From assembly GCF_025917685.1 (NCBI RefSeq), contig NZ_CP089518.1, positions 4,093,001 to 4,157,000 on the forward strand: a DNA stretch of 64,000 nt, written 5' to 3'. The notes below the pieces were generated by a model. It ran no database searches, was not told the DNA's origin, and was given only the letters and a program-made list of their open reading frames with translations. Each line of letters starts with the position of its first letter. Positions within the stretch are counted from its first letter, which is position 1. Source of the DNA: Bacillus cereus (GTDB taxonomy: Bacteria > Bacillota > Bacilli > Bacillales > Bacillaceae_G). The position numbers and the translations under genes are program-made. Of the stretch, positions 41,729-50,380 are shown in pieces.

Positions 41729-43221
41729 TTATTTGCTCCAAATTTTCTCCCCAGTACGCGCATCGATATAACGAATTTCTCGACTACAATCGAAAGGTTC
41801 TTTATGATTTTCATCCGTCGTTTGTTTATACAGCAGCTTGTATTTCGTTTCCTCTGCAGCATTATCTAAAGACCATTCTAGTCTAACTCGGATGGCCCCT
41901 CTGTATATTTCTAACGCTTTTTCTTTTGCTACTGTTGGTGTTGTTTCATATGTGAGCAATTCTTTTATAAGATTACTAGATTCTCCTGAGTAATGCATCA
42001 CAGCACCATTCTCTGCATTGATGTTGACCATTATATATTCTCCCTCTACATGAATGTCATTTACATATATCGAAAAGGAAAATCTCTCTATCCCTTCTTC
42101 TTCCTCATCATGTTCATCCCAAAGACGAAGATATTCCGTAACATCTGGAGTAACTCGTTCTAAAAATTGAAGTGCTTTTTGTAAACATTCCTCTCTAGAT
42201 AATATTTGTTTCGCTTCTTTATCTTCTGTCAGTTTTATAAAACCAATTAATGCATTGGTTGATTTATCCCTAGTAGTTCCAACTAAATTATTATATTTTA
42301 ACATCGGTAAATGCTTTTTAAAGAATTCATTCATTAAATATGGATTCTTTTCTTCTTTCTGTTTTTGCAACTCCTCTTCCGGGACAAATTTCATCCTTAT
42401 TGCATCTTCTTTTTCCGTCTCATCTACTTTTGTGAAACTTTCTTTATCCCAGTCAAACAAATCGAATATATCATCTTGTCGACTACTTTTTTCCGGCTTG
42501 GTAACAGCTACTGTTGGAGATAATTTATAGTGATCTGGTCCAAACAAATTCTTACCTGTACTTGCATCAATAAACGCATGACTAGGTTCCGGTTCATATA
42601 CAAGATGGTACCCTTTTACTTCTTCTCCATTTTCATATTCACATGAGGAGTATGTTAAATCAGCAAATACAAGTCTCATATCTTGTCTAGCCTTGAGGTT
42701 ATCTAAAACAATGCTCTCATCAACAATTTCAATTGGCCATAACGGTTTTTCCTGTATACTTTCCCCTCCGTTATAATGCAAGTTCACAACATTACCTGAA
42801 GGATGAACTCGCACAACACATCCTGTATCCGGTAATGGATATCCTTTCACTTCCTGCATATAATTTATTTCTTTCCAACCACGCCAGTCATCCTTAATTG
42901 ACACATATGTATAAAATTCTAATCCGTCTTCCACATATTTTTTATAAATACATTTGCAACCTCTCTTGCCTTATTCTCCTCTATCACTTCTTTATCACTC
43001 GAAAAATAATTTTCATCATCTATCCTGAATTCAAATAGATTACCAGTATGCCTATTTAATGAAATTTGTATCTGTTTCTCCTCATCCTCTTTATGCCCCC
43101 ACCATAATAAATGATGCGGATCATCCACTCCTTCTTGATCATCTACAACAAGACTGTATTCATCTGGAATTTCAATAATATGAGCCACTTGCTCTTTTCT
43201 TTCTTTATCTTTTTGATTCAT
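41729..43221 (-). pseudogene. PepSY/YcdB-like repeat protein, split by a one-base frameshift
   Basis: Two overlapping frames on the minus strand join into one protein of about 500 residues. The first (from ATG 43221 after GGAGGAGGGTATG) ends at NVFIK then a shifted NMWKTD stop; the second continues KYVEDGLEFYTYVS. The junction is a run of six A in the sense strand (42938-42943); seven A would restore the frame. The larger part shows repeated modules ending in DASTGKNLFG and YIDARTGEKI, typical of PepSY/YcdB-type domains. Role unknown. It may be a recent mutation, a sequencing error or slippage. Confidence 0.75.
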
Positions 43222-43261
43222 CATACCCTCCTCCTTATTACAATTTAAGGTAATTATAACA

Positions 43262-43289
43262 AAAAAAGACTAGAGGAATCTCTAGTCTT
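43262..43289 (-). terminator. rpmG terminator
   Basis: AAGACTAGAG gaat CTCTAGTCTT with a T run on the minus strand; overlaps the end of rpmG. Confidence 0.85.
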
Positions 43290-43439
43290 CTACTTCGTTT
43301 CACGATGTAACGTAACTCGCTTTAATCGTGGACAATATTTTTTTAGTTCAATGCGCTCTGGATTGTTTCGTTTATTCTTTTTAGAAATATAGTTACGATC
43401 ACCGCACTCCGTACAAGCTAATGTAATATTTACACGCAT
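43290..43439 (-). CDS. rpmG: 50S ribosomal protein L33, incomplete zinc ribbon
   Basis: 49-residue L33 ([18 protein letters not shown] ... TLHRETK). The first knuckle CTEC keeps C9 and C12; the second is CPRL, so C36 has no partner at 39 (Leu). Only three of four zinc ligands remain, intermediate between zinc-binding and zinc-free L33. Start after AAAGGAGAATACAT. A near-perfect Zur box lies between promoter and gene, which fits a paralogue made when zinc is scarce. Not caught by longer frame criteria because of its size. Confidence 0.93.
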   Translation of the reverse strand: MRVNITLACTECGDRNYISKKNKRNNPERIELKKYCPRLKRVTLHRETK

Positions 43440-43474
43440 ATGTATTCTCCTTTCTTTCAAAGATTGCAACTAAA

Positions 43475-43489
43475 ACGTAATGATTACGA
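43475..43489 (-). promoter_or_regulatory. Zur box upstream of rpmG
   Basis: TCGTAATCATTACGT matches TCGTAATNATTACGA at all fixed positions but one. It lies immediately downstream of the -10 box, so Zur with zinc would block transcription. Confidence 0.85.
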
Positions 43490-43496
43490 TTTATAT

Positions 43497-43523
43497 ATTA
43501 TATAACTTCATTCTATTTGTCAA
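43497..43523 (-). promoter_or_regulatory. rpmG promoter
   Basis: TTGACA (43523-43518) and TATAAT (43502-43497), both perfect, but with a 15-bp spacer; TAATAT with a 17-bp spacer is an alternative -10. Confidence 0.7.
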
Positions 43524-43782
43524 TTGCAAAACAAAAGGATTCTATATGTCCTTCTCAACAATCATAAATTCGAATTTATATTAATTTATGAAGCTGAATA
43601 ACTGAAATTAAAACCTTTAAATTGCGACAATAATTTTTATTTACAAAAAAAAGACAAAAAACTGAAACAATTAGTTCATACGAATTTCACATGAATCTAT
43701 TACTATAGGAATTGTACATAGCGAACTTACTAACAACTGCGTTTATTAATATATAAAATTTCATTTGAAAGGAGTTGAAAAT
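43524..43782. other. AT-rich intergenic region before the 23-residue peptide
   Basis: No gene seen. A weak promoter toward relP may be TTCATA, 17 bp, TATTAC around 43676-43704. Nothing else stands out. Confidence 0.4.
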
Positions 43783-43854
43783 ATGAAAACTAAATATCGC
43801 TTTATGATTTCATCATTTGCTGCTTGCGCCTACATGATTTGGTGTTTAGTATAA
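43783..43854 (+). CDS. 23-residue hydrophobic peptide upstream of relP
   Basis: ATG at 43783 after GAAAGGAGTTGAAAAT; the frame reads MKTKYRFMISSFAACAYMIW then CLV and stops at 43854. A basic start and a hydrophobic remainder suggest a small membrane peptide. It ends 40 bp before the alarmone synthetase gene on the same strand with no terminator between. No family recognised; it may be a regulatory leader or a real small protein. Confidence 0.55.
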   Translation: MKTKYRFMISSFAACAYMIWCLV

Positions 43855-43894
43855 TAACAACTTCACTTGTAAATAAGAAAAGGTGTGTATATAA

Positions 43895-44545
43895 ATGGAA
43901 TATAACCAATCAACAGTTAACTACTGGAAAGCTTTTGTACTACCTTATACATTCGCTTTAGAAGAGTTAAAAACTAAATTTGAAATTATGAACCGGGAAG
44001 CTCAATTTTTAGAGGATTACAACCCGTTTGAACATATAAAGACGAGACTTAAACAACCCGAAAGTATCATTAGGAAGCTTGAGCGTAAAAACTTATTACC
44101 AACAGTTGAAAATGCTCAAACACAATTACAAGATATTATTGGTATCCGTATTACATGTTGCTTTGTAGAAGACATTTACCATTTAAAAGAGGTTATTGAA
44201 AATCGTGAAGATATGGAAATTGTAGAAGTAAAAGATTATATCGCTAACCCAAAACAAAACGGATATAAAAGTCTACACATGATTATTAAATATCCGTTAT
44301 CACTAAATTCTGGTACGAAAGATGTCTTTGCTGAAATCCAATTACGTACACTTGCGATGGACTTTTGGGCAAGTTTAGAACATAAACTGTACTATAAATA
44401 TGAAGGAAATATACCTGATTATTTGAGAGATGAACTACATGATGCGGCTATGAAAGCTGAAGATCTCGATAATAAAATGGCGACAATCCGTCAAGATATT
44501 GATGATATTGAAGCATGTTCAAATCAAATTTTATTACCACTTTAA
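43895..44545 (+). CDS. relP: Small alarmone synthetase (RelP/YwaC type)
   Basis: Synthesises (p)ppGpp from GTP/GDP and ATP without a hydrolase domain. 216 residues; the synthetase motifs are DIIGIRITCCFVEDIY, NGYKSLHMIIKYP, AEIQLRTLAMDFWASLEHKL. The N-terminal YTFALEELKTKFEI and the overall pattern resemble YwaC/SasA more than YjbM/SasB. In B. subtilis the YwaC type is induced by cell-envelope stress. Start after AAAGGTGTGTATATAA. Followed by a terminator. Confidence 0.9.
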   Translation: MEYNQSTVNYWKAFVLPYTFALEELKTKFEIMNREAQFLEDYNPFEHIKTRLKQPESIIRKLERKNLLPTVENAQTQLQDIIGIRITCCFVEDIYHLKEVIENREDMEIVEVKDYIANPKQNGYKSLHMIIKYPLSLNSGTKDVFAEIQLRTLAMDFWASLEHKLYYKYEGNIPDYLRDELHDAAMKAEDLDNKMATIRQDIDDIEACSNQILLPL

Positions 44546-44546
44546 A

Positions 44547-44574
44547 AAGGTTCTCTCTACGAGAACCTTTTTTA
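44547..44574. terminator. relP terminator
   Basis: AAAAGGTTCTC tctac GAGAACCTTTTTT, usable in both directions. Confidence 0.9.
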
Positions 44575-45036
44575 TTTCTTTTCTATCGTACGAACCTCTT
44601 CAATTTTCCAGCCTGCCTCTTCTTTTCCAAGTGCATACTGTACTTTCTTCTGCAAAATAACTCCCCCGTCTACTTCTTTTTCCTCTGTTTCAACGATAAC
44701 AAGTCCCTCTTTAAGAGCTTTCATATTCATACGCTCTAATTCAATTTTCTTATTTCCCTTTTGAAACGCTGCTTCCTTTTGTGTTTTTAAGTCTTCAGCA
44801 CTAGGCATCTTCTTTGAAAATAACTCCATATGTTCAGCAAGATTTTTTTCATTCGTCGTCCGTACAAATGCCTCAATAACATCTTGAATGGATTTCTCTT
44901 CTTCTTTCGTTATATGTACCTTTTCCTCAGTTTTTTTAGCAGATTTTTGTTCTATATTATTCTCTTGAGATTGACATCCAACTAGCAATAATACAAATAC
45001 TAAAAGGAATCTTACTTTCCCTAAAAAAATCCTCAT
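44572..45036 (-). CDS. Lipoprotein, unknown function
   Basis: 154 residues from ATG 45036 (after TAGGAGATGGAAAG). A lipoprotein signal ends in LLLVGC, then a Gln/Lys/Glu-rich linker. The rest is a charged alpha/beta domain ending VQYALGKEEAGWKIEEVRTI, similar to NTF2-like folds in general look only. It lies downstream of the alkaline phosphatase gene, separated by a terminator. Confidence 0.8.
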   Translation of the reverse strand: MRIFLGKVRFLLVFVLLLVGCQSQENNIEQKSAKKTEEKVHITKEEEKSIQDVIEAFVRTTNEKNLAEHMELFSKKMPSAEDLKTQKEAAFQKGNKKIELERMNMKALKEGLVIVETEEKEVDGGVILQKKVQYALGKEEAGWKIEEVRTIEKK

Positions 45037-45050
45037 CTTTCCATCTCCTA

Positions 45051-45083
45051 AAAAGAAAAGTGAGGCATTTCGCCTCACTTTCA
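45051..45083 (-). terminator. Alkaline phosphatase terminator
   Basis: AAAGTGAGG cgaaa TGCCTCACTTTTCTTTTT on the minus strand. Confidence 0.85.
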
Positions 45084-45090
45084 TTTATAA

Positions 45091-46476
45091 TTAGCGTCTT
45101 CCTTTATTCGGATCGCCACCGCCAACAATGTCAAAGACACGTTTAGCTATATTTGTATTCTCTTGAACACCAGAGAATAAGTATTTACCTGGGCCAAATG
45201 CATACACGTTCACATCTTCACCTGTATGTCCACCCGTTGTCCAGCCTGTAACCGAACGCTTATTGAAGATATCTTCAATTGCATTATCAATCTTTGTTAC
45301 ATCTTTTGATGGAGCTATATCATTTACAGCTTTAATTTCTTCTGGTGTTAACTGTAAATCAATATACTTTTTCAATGTTTCTTCTACATTTGCACCTTTT
45401 GCAATCTCATTTGCCATAAAGTCTGGTGTACGTTTCGCAGCTTTAATCGGTTCTACTTTAAAGTTATACTCACCATTCGCACCTAAAGATAAACCGCCAG
45501 TAGAATGATCCGCAGTTGCAACAACTAATGTGTTCTTATCTTTTTTCGCAAACTCAATTGCTGCTTTAAATGCTTTTTCGAAGTCTTCCATTTCACTCAT
45601 TGCACCGACAATATCATTATCATGTCCAGCCCAATCAATTTGACTACCTTCGACCATTAAGAAGAAACCATCTTTATTTTTGTTCAAGCGCTCAATCGCC
45701 GCATTTGTCATCTCTTCTAATGACGGTGTTTTATCATTACGGTCAATCATTTTATCTAAACCACCTGGTGCAAATAAACCAAGAACTTGATCACTTTTAT
45801 CATTTAATAATTGATTACGATCTGTTACATAACTATAACCGGACTTCTTAAACTCTTCTGTAAGATTGCGGTCTTTTCTAACAAAGTTATTGACGCCACC
45901 GCCAAGCATAACATCTATTTTATGCTTACCTTTAATTTTCTCATCAAAGTAATCATTTGCAATTGCATCCATATTTTTACGACTAATATCATGTGCACCG
46001 AAAGCGGCTGGCGTTGCATGCGTAATTTCAGAAGTCGCAACGAGCCCCGTTGATTTCCCTCTTTCTTTCGCTTGCTCCAACACTGTTTTCACTTCAGCTT
46101 TATCATTATCAACTGCAATTGCTGCATTATATGTTTTTATACCTGCTGACATCGCAGTTGCTGCCGATGCAGAGTCTGTAATATTTTCATGTTCATCTTC
46201 TGGATATGTTTTTTGTGTTCCTACAAGATGCTTATCAAATTCTGTAGATTCCATCTCAAATGTTTTTGGATTATCTTTCATATAACGATGAGCTGTCATA
46301 TATGAAGGCCCCATACCATCCCCAATTAATACAATGACATTTTTAATTTTTGCATTGTTTCCGTTCTCATCTGCATTAACCTCACTAGAACGCGTAAAAT
46401 TCCATGTCGCTACCGAAGTAACTGCTAACGACGCCACAACTGCAAATGGCCATGCTTTTTTTACAAACTTTTTCAC
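45091..46476 (-). CDS. phoA: Secreted alkaline phosphatase
   Basis: Liberates phosphate from organic esters outside the membrane. A signal peptide (VKKAWPFAVVASLAVTSVA) precedes the metal sites: IGDGMG, the catalytic Ser in DSASAATA, EGSQIDWAGHDND, TADHSTGG and TGGHTGEDV. 461 residues. The start is GTG after GGGGGACAAGACA. Three PhoP hexamers about 80-105 bp upstream indicate phosphate-starvation control. Confidence 0.95.
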   Translation of the reverse strand: MKKFVKKAWPFAVVASLAVTSVATWNFTRSSEVNADENGNNAKIKNVIVLIGDGMGPSYMTAHRYMKDNPKTFEMESTEFDKHLVGTQKTYPEDEHENITDSASAATAMSAGIKTYNAAIAVDNDKAEVKTVLEQAKERGKSTGLVATSEITHATPAAFGAHDISRKNMDAIANDYFDEKIKGKHKIDVMLGGGVNNFVRKDRNLTEEFKKSGYSYVTDRNQLLNDKSDQVLGLFAPGGLDKMIDRNDKTPSLEEMTNAAIERLNKNKDGFFLMVEGSQIDWAGHDNDIVGAMSEMEDFEKAFKAAIEFAKKDKNTLVVATADHSTGGLSLGANGEYNFKVEPIKAAKRTPDFMANEIAKGANVEETLKKYIDLQLTPEEIKAVNDIAPSKDVTKIDNAIEDIFNKRSVTGWTTGGHTGEDVNVYAFGPGKYLFSGVQENTNIAKRVFDIVGGGDPNKGRR

Positions 46477-46554
46477 TGTCTTGTCCCCCTAATTAGGTTA
46501 TTCATTTCCCACTATTCAATCTAATAGAAGACTATTAAGATAAAAGTAGTTATA

Positions 46555-46581
46555 TGTAAATTTTTTGTTAACTTATGTAAA
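46555..46581 (-). promoter_or_regulatory. PhoP box (three direct repeats)
   Basis: On the minus strand TTTACA (46581-46576), TTAACA (46571-46566) and TTTACA (46560-46555), spaced 4 and 5 bp, match the TT(A/C/T)ACA tandem pattern bound by PhoP. Confidence 0.75.
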
Positions 46582-46750
46582 TATCAGTTATAATTTGTAT
46601 AACTTTGTCCTTTCATATCAAGCATAATGTCCTTTACAAACTAAATATAAACAAATTGGATTTCTTTTAACGTAAATCGATTACTTTACATTTTGTAACA
46701 TTCTGTTCTCTACTTTTTTTCTAATTTGAATAGAAATGTGGTGAATCTTT

Positions 46751-47590
46751 ATGGAAACAGTAAAACTAGACAAATCTGCCATTCCAGATTTACTCTCTCT
46801 TTGCGAATCTATCGGATGGTTACAACATGAAGCCTTTATGAAAGAACAATTCCATATGTATCTTTCAATTGGTACAATTTTTGGCTATGTACATAAAAAT
46901 AAACTTATTGCAGCTGGAGGGGTATTTCCATTTGATCGTGGATTTTCTTCTATCGGTATGTTAATCGTACATCCTGATTTTCAAAGACAAGGAATCGGCC
47001 GTATTTTGCTAAACAACAGTTTAGCTCTAACTCATTCATCGTTTCCTATTCTGCTCATTGCAACAAAAGCTGGTGAACCTTTATATCAATCATATGGATT
47101 TCAATCAATAACAACAATTCATCGTTTCGAAAAACAAGCGAATCACATAAGTACAAAGTCTGTTCCCATAAAACAAATTCAGAAAAATGATCTTCCTTCT
47201 CTTGTTTTTCTTGATCAAACTGCGACTGGTGCTCATCGTTCTAAGCTTTATTCATCGCTACTATCGAGAGCAACCTACTCATTTAAAATAGAACGGGATA
47301 ATCAAATCGATGCTTTTGCTTTATGCATACAAAAAGGAGATGTGCTATGTATTACTCCACTTATTTCAAAAACAGAAGAAGACTCTATTCACTTATTAGA
47401 AATAATTTGTAAATCGTGGAATGGGACAATACGCATTGATGTCCCGCATTCACAATTCTTATTCCGCCAATTTCTTCAAACAGCAAATTTCCATGAAGTA
47501 CTTCTTTCACCTCTTATGATAAAGAATGGTGATCAACTTCCTGGAAATCGTAATATGCTATTTGCTATGATAGATGCAGCGTTATGTTAG
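46751..47590 (+). CDS. GNAT-family acetyltransferase, two-domain
   Basis: 279 residues. The N-terminal half has the acetyl-CoA loop VHPDFQRQGIGRILL at about 76-90 and LLIATKAGEPLYQSYGF. The C-terminal half looks like a second, degenerate GNAT or specificity domain. Substrate unknown. Ribosome site weak (GTGGTGAATC). Divergent from phoA; a hydrolase lipoprotein follows 15 bp downstream, so the two form an operon. Confidence 0.85.
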   Translation: METVKLDKSAIPDLLSLCESIGWLQHEAFMKEQFHMYLSIGTIFGYVHKNKLIAAGGVFPFDRGFSSIGMLIVHPDFQRQGIGRILLNNSLALTHSSFPILLIATKAGEPLYQSYGFQSITTIHRFEKQANHISTKSVPIKQIQKNDLPSLVFLDQTATGAHRSKLYSSLLSRATYSFKIERDNQIDAFALCIQKGDVLCITPLISKTEEDSIHLLEIICKSWNGTIRIDVPHSQFLFRQFLQTANFHEVLLSPLMIKNGDQLPGNRNMLFAMIDAALC

Positions 47591-47605
47591 AAAGGGGACA
47601 ACTAA

Positions 47606-48490
47606 TTGAAGCGACTTAGCTATTTTATAGCGAGCTGTCTGACTCTTACATCACTAGTAGGATGTAGTGCAGCAGAAAAGCCCGTAGAACAAGTAAAACA
47701 AGTAAAAAATACAATTACCGCGAAATTAACTACAGAAGAAAAAATGGTTGAAATAGATGGACAAACTATTTACTTTAAGCAAATTGGCAGCAAGAAACCA
47801 CCTTTACTTATGATCCATGGATTTGGTGGATCATCAGATGGATTTCAAAAGATTTACTCAGATTTAGCAAAAGATCATACGATTATTTCTGTTGACGCCT
47901 TAGGATTCGGACGTTCCTCTAAGCCGATGGATTTTTATTATTCTTTCCCAACTCATGCAAATTTGTATTATAAGCTAATGAAAAAACTAGGTTATGATAC
48001 ATTCGCAATACTTGGTCACTCCATGGGCGGAGAAATTTCTCTTAATTTAACATACTTATATCCTGATGCGGTTACCCATCTTATTTTAACTGACGCTACA
48101 GGCGGGCCTCACTCATTAGTGAATAAGCAGGGATCTCCTAAACCACAATTATCGACTGATTTAAGTACAGTTTCTTCTATTGCAGACTATGATGAGAGCA
48201 AAGTTAACTTCAAGCGTAATGATGAAGAACATTATAATAAAATGAAGTTGTGGCCTAGACGTCTTCAAATCAATGCAAATGAAATTAAGCAGCCAACTTT
48301 AATTATATGGGGAAGAAATGATAGTAGCGTTTCTTGGAAAGAAGGAGAAACTTATCATCAATTCTTAAAAAATAGTACTTTCCATATTATCGAAAAAGGT
48401 TATCACGCACCATTTCGTCAAGAGCCACAAGAATTTGTAGGGTATGTAAAAGATTTCTTCGAAAAAAATCCTATAAGTGCTGAAAAATAA
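47606..48490 (+). CDS. Alpha/beta-hydrolase lipoprotein
   Basis: 294 residues. Lipoprotein signal with LTSLVGC (Cys 20). Hydrolase elements: LMIHGFGGSSDGF oxyanion loop, nucleophile GHSMGG, an acid in IIWGRNDSSV and catalytic His in EKGYHAPFRQEP. An esterase or C-C hydrolase on the outer face of the membrane; substrate unknown. The start is TTG after AAAGGGGACAACTAA. Confidence 0.88.
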   Translation: MKRLSYFIASCLTLTSLVGCSAAEKPVEQVKQVKNTITAKLTTEEKMVEIDGQTIYFKQIGSKKPPLLMIHGFGGSSDGFQKIYSDLAKDHTIISVDALGFGRSSKPMDFYYSFPTHANLYYKLMKKLGYDTFAILGHSMGGEISLNLTYLYPDAVTHLILTDATGGPHSLVNKQGSPKPQLSTDLSTVSSIADYDESKVNFKRNDEEHYNKMKLWPRRLQINANEIKQPTLIIWGRNDSSVSWKEGETYHQFLKNSTFHIIEKGYHAPFRQEPQEFVGYVKDFFEKNPISAEK

Positions 48491-48522
48491 ACGGGTATCT
48501 CATGTTGAGATACCCGTTTTCA
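48490..48522. terminator. Bidirectional terminator
   Basis: AAACGGGTATCTCA tgt TGAGATACCCGTTTT between convergent genes. Confidence 0.9.
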
Positions 48523-48526
48523 TATA

Positions 48527-49027
48527 TTAAGCAGCTTGCTTTTGGCGTTTTGGCGTTTTTGATCCTAGTACTTTTGGAATAATGAAGCCATCAACTCCAA
48601 TTTTCCCAGCATTCATACCAGAAACAAGAACGAACATCGATAAAATAACCATCTCAGGGTTCACACCAATTGACCCACTAAACATATAGGAAAAGTTCAT
48701 TACAAGACCGAAAAAGACCGCTGTTTTTGTTAAACAGCCTACAATTAAACCAATTCCGACTAAAATTTCTCCCCACGTCACAAGTGTATTAAATAAATCA
48801 ACGTTTGGAATTGCAAAATCTTGTAAGAATGATGCCCACCAAGATTGAACAGCTGGTTGTGCTCCTTTAGATTTTTCAATTGCACCTTGTAAATAACCAG
48901 TTGCATCGAATCCCTTGCCTTGTAGTTTACCGATTCCAGCCATTACCCATGTGTAACCAAGATACACTCGAACTATCGCTAATACAAAAGAAACTGCTTT
49001 GTTTTCTCTTAAAAATTGAATAATCAT
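48527..49027 (-). CDS. DoxX-family membrane protein
   Basis: 166 residues, four membrane segments (about 15-33, 78-96, 101-118, 124-145), with RVYLGYTWVMAGIGKL at the front, as in DoxX/thiosulfate-quinone oxidoreductase-like subunits. Start after AGGAGGAAGAT. A Fur-like box lies about 175 bp upstream, overlapping a weak promoter; its link to this gene is inferred. Role unknown. Confidence 0.85.
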   Translation of the reverse strand: MIIQFLRENKAVSFVLAIVRVYLGYTWVMAGIGKLQGKGFDATGYLQGAIEKSKGAQPAVQSWWASFLQDFAIPNVDLFNTLVTWGEILVGIGLIVGCLTKTAVFFGLVMNFSYMFSGSIGVNPEMVILSMFVLVSGMNAGKIGVDGFIIPKVLGSKTPKRQKQAA

Positions 49028-49201
49028 ATCTTCCTCCTAAAGTTGTAATTAAGTCAGTTACAGATAATATAATAACATTAGTTGCTTACTTTTAAAATGT
49101 TAATTATGAATAATTTGTGAAACACATAAAAAACATTAAATACTAACGTTTATATAGTAACTTTTATTACCCGCAAAAACTTGAACATATCATACCACAA
49201 G

Positions 49202-49216
49202 TGATAATCATTTTCA
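49202..49216. promoter_or_regulatory. Fur box
   Basis: TGATAATCATTTTCA matches the 7-1-7 consensus TGATAATNATTATCA at 14 of 15 positions. On the minus strand it overlaps a possible -35 and precedes TATGAT with a spacer of 17. Confidence 0.75.
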
Positions 49217-49243
49217 TTGAAGAAAATGTAAAAAAAATGTGAG

Positions 49244-49537
49244 TTAAATGTGAAACACATTCATTCGAATATAGAACAAATGCGTTTCACGTTGTTTATA
49301 TACTCGAAATGTACATGTCCCCTCATCGATTAATCTCGCTTCTCGAACAGCTTCTCCTAACGTGTTGTCATGGTTAATAAGCCTGTAAAATACGCGTATT
49401 GTAAACATAAGTCCTAAGTTTCCACCTACATAATCTATCGATCTAACATACGATTTTGCATCATCATGTAAAATTGATTCTACTAGCTTCAGCTCCCCAA
49501 ATTTACACCAACCATTTACAATATGTATAATATGCAA
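49244..49537 (-). pseudogene. Possible C-terminal remnant of a CHAT-like caspase-fold protein
   Basis: An open frame of 97 codons begins just after a stop with only a TTG and no ribosome site. The stretch VFYRLINHDNTLGEAVREAR is the pattern that ends CHAT/caspase-like domains (FY..L....LGEAVREAR). No catalytic His/Cys part is present. I interpret it as the tail of a lost gene; a free-standing short protein is possible but less likely. Confidence 0.4.
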
Positions 49538-49635
49538 TTTTGCATATTACTTAATTTCCGCTACGCCAAAGTATACCCTCTGCTCGTTTAAGTCGTATAC
49601 ATTCCCCCTAACTCTTCCATTACAAATCCCCTACC

Positions 49636-50211
49636 CTATAAGTCAATTTCATACATACCCGTTTCTTTCAAAAAATCTGCTCTAGTTAAAGCAACTTTCT
49701 GTAAATATTGCCTATACGCTGTAATTGTTCCATCATGTGAAACGATACAAATTTTTTCTGCTTTTAACTGATCGCACCAATGCAGAAATGCATCTACTAT
49801 TTGCTGAAATTCCTTCTCTGAGATGATATTGATTCCCTCATTCCATAACAATTCATTTGTACTTTCTTCTAATGAAAAATATGGAAATGAATTTTTAATT
49901 ATCTTTCGATCTAACAATTGATCGCATGGCAATGTTTTGGCGGATTCCCGATAAGGAAAAATACGCGGGGATACATATGGATGAACAATTTTTTGACAAG
50001 CAACTTCCGCACTCCATATTGTCGCAGTTTGTAAAGTTCGAAGTGTAGGACTAACGATTAATATATCCTTTTCTTGTAATGGTACATCGCGCTGAAGCAA
50101 TTTTGCCTGCTTCTTTCCCACACCCGTCAATGACGGATTCACCACTTGTAAACTTAATGATAAATCTTTCGTATGCTCACCTTCACCATGCCGAACAAAG
50201 ACAAGTTTCAT
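49636..50211 (-). CDS. Histidine phosphatase (phosphoglycerate mutase-like)
   Basis: 191 residues from ATG 50211 (after GAGGGGAAGAGGAGA). RHG motif LVFVRHGEGEH at the N-terminus; second His in CIVSHDGTITAY near the C-terminus; Arg/Glu residues of SPTLRTLQTA. Substrate not predictable. Divergent from a small membrane protein gene across an inverted-repeat region. Confidence 0.88.
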   Translation of the reverse strand: MKLVFVRHGEGEHTKDLSLSLQVVNPSLTGVGKKQAKLLQRDVPLQEKDILIVSPTLRTLQTATIWSAEVACQKIVHPYVSPRIFPYRESAKTLPCDQLLDRKIIKNSFPYFSLEESTNELLWNEGINIISEKEFQQIVDAFLHWCDQLKAEKICIVSHDGTITAYRQYLQKVALTRADFLKETGMYEIDL

Positions 50212-50294
50212 TCTCCTCTTCCCCTCACTATGAAATAATCTCACATATTTCTTCCCTATTTTTTTCTTTACTCCTGCTATTTTAAAAAGCAGAA

Positions 50295-50360
50295 TGTAAA
50301 AAGTATTTGACATCAATATTTGGAAAACATTACAATTATATATGTAAAATACTTTTTACA
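50295..50360 (+). promoter_or_regulatory. Promoter flanked by 14-bp inverted repeats
   Basis: TGTAAAAAGTATTT (50295-50308) and AAATACTTTTTACA (50347-50360) are perfect inverted copies. Between them lie TTGACA (50307-50312), an 18-bp spacer and TACAAT (50331-50336), which read toward the gene at 50381. The design suggests a repressor binding both arms. Confidence 0.65.
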
Positions 50361-50380
50361 ATAAGGGGAGGAATACAAAT

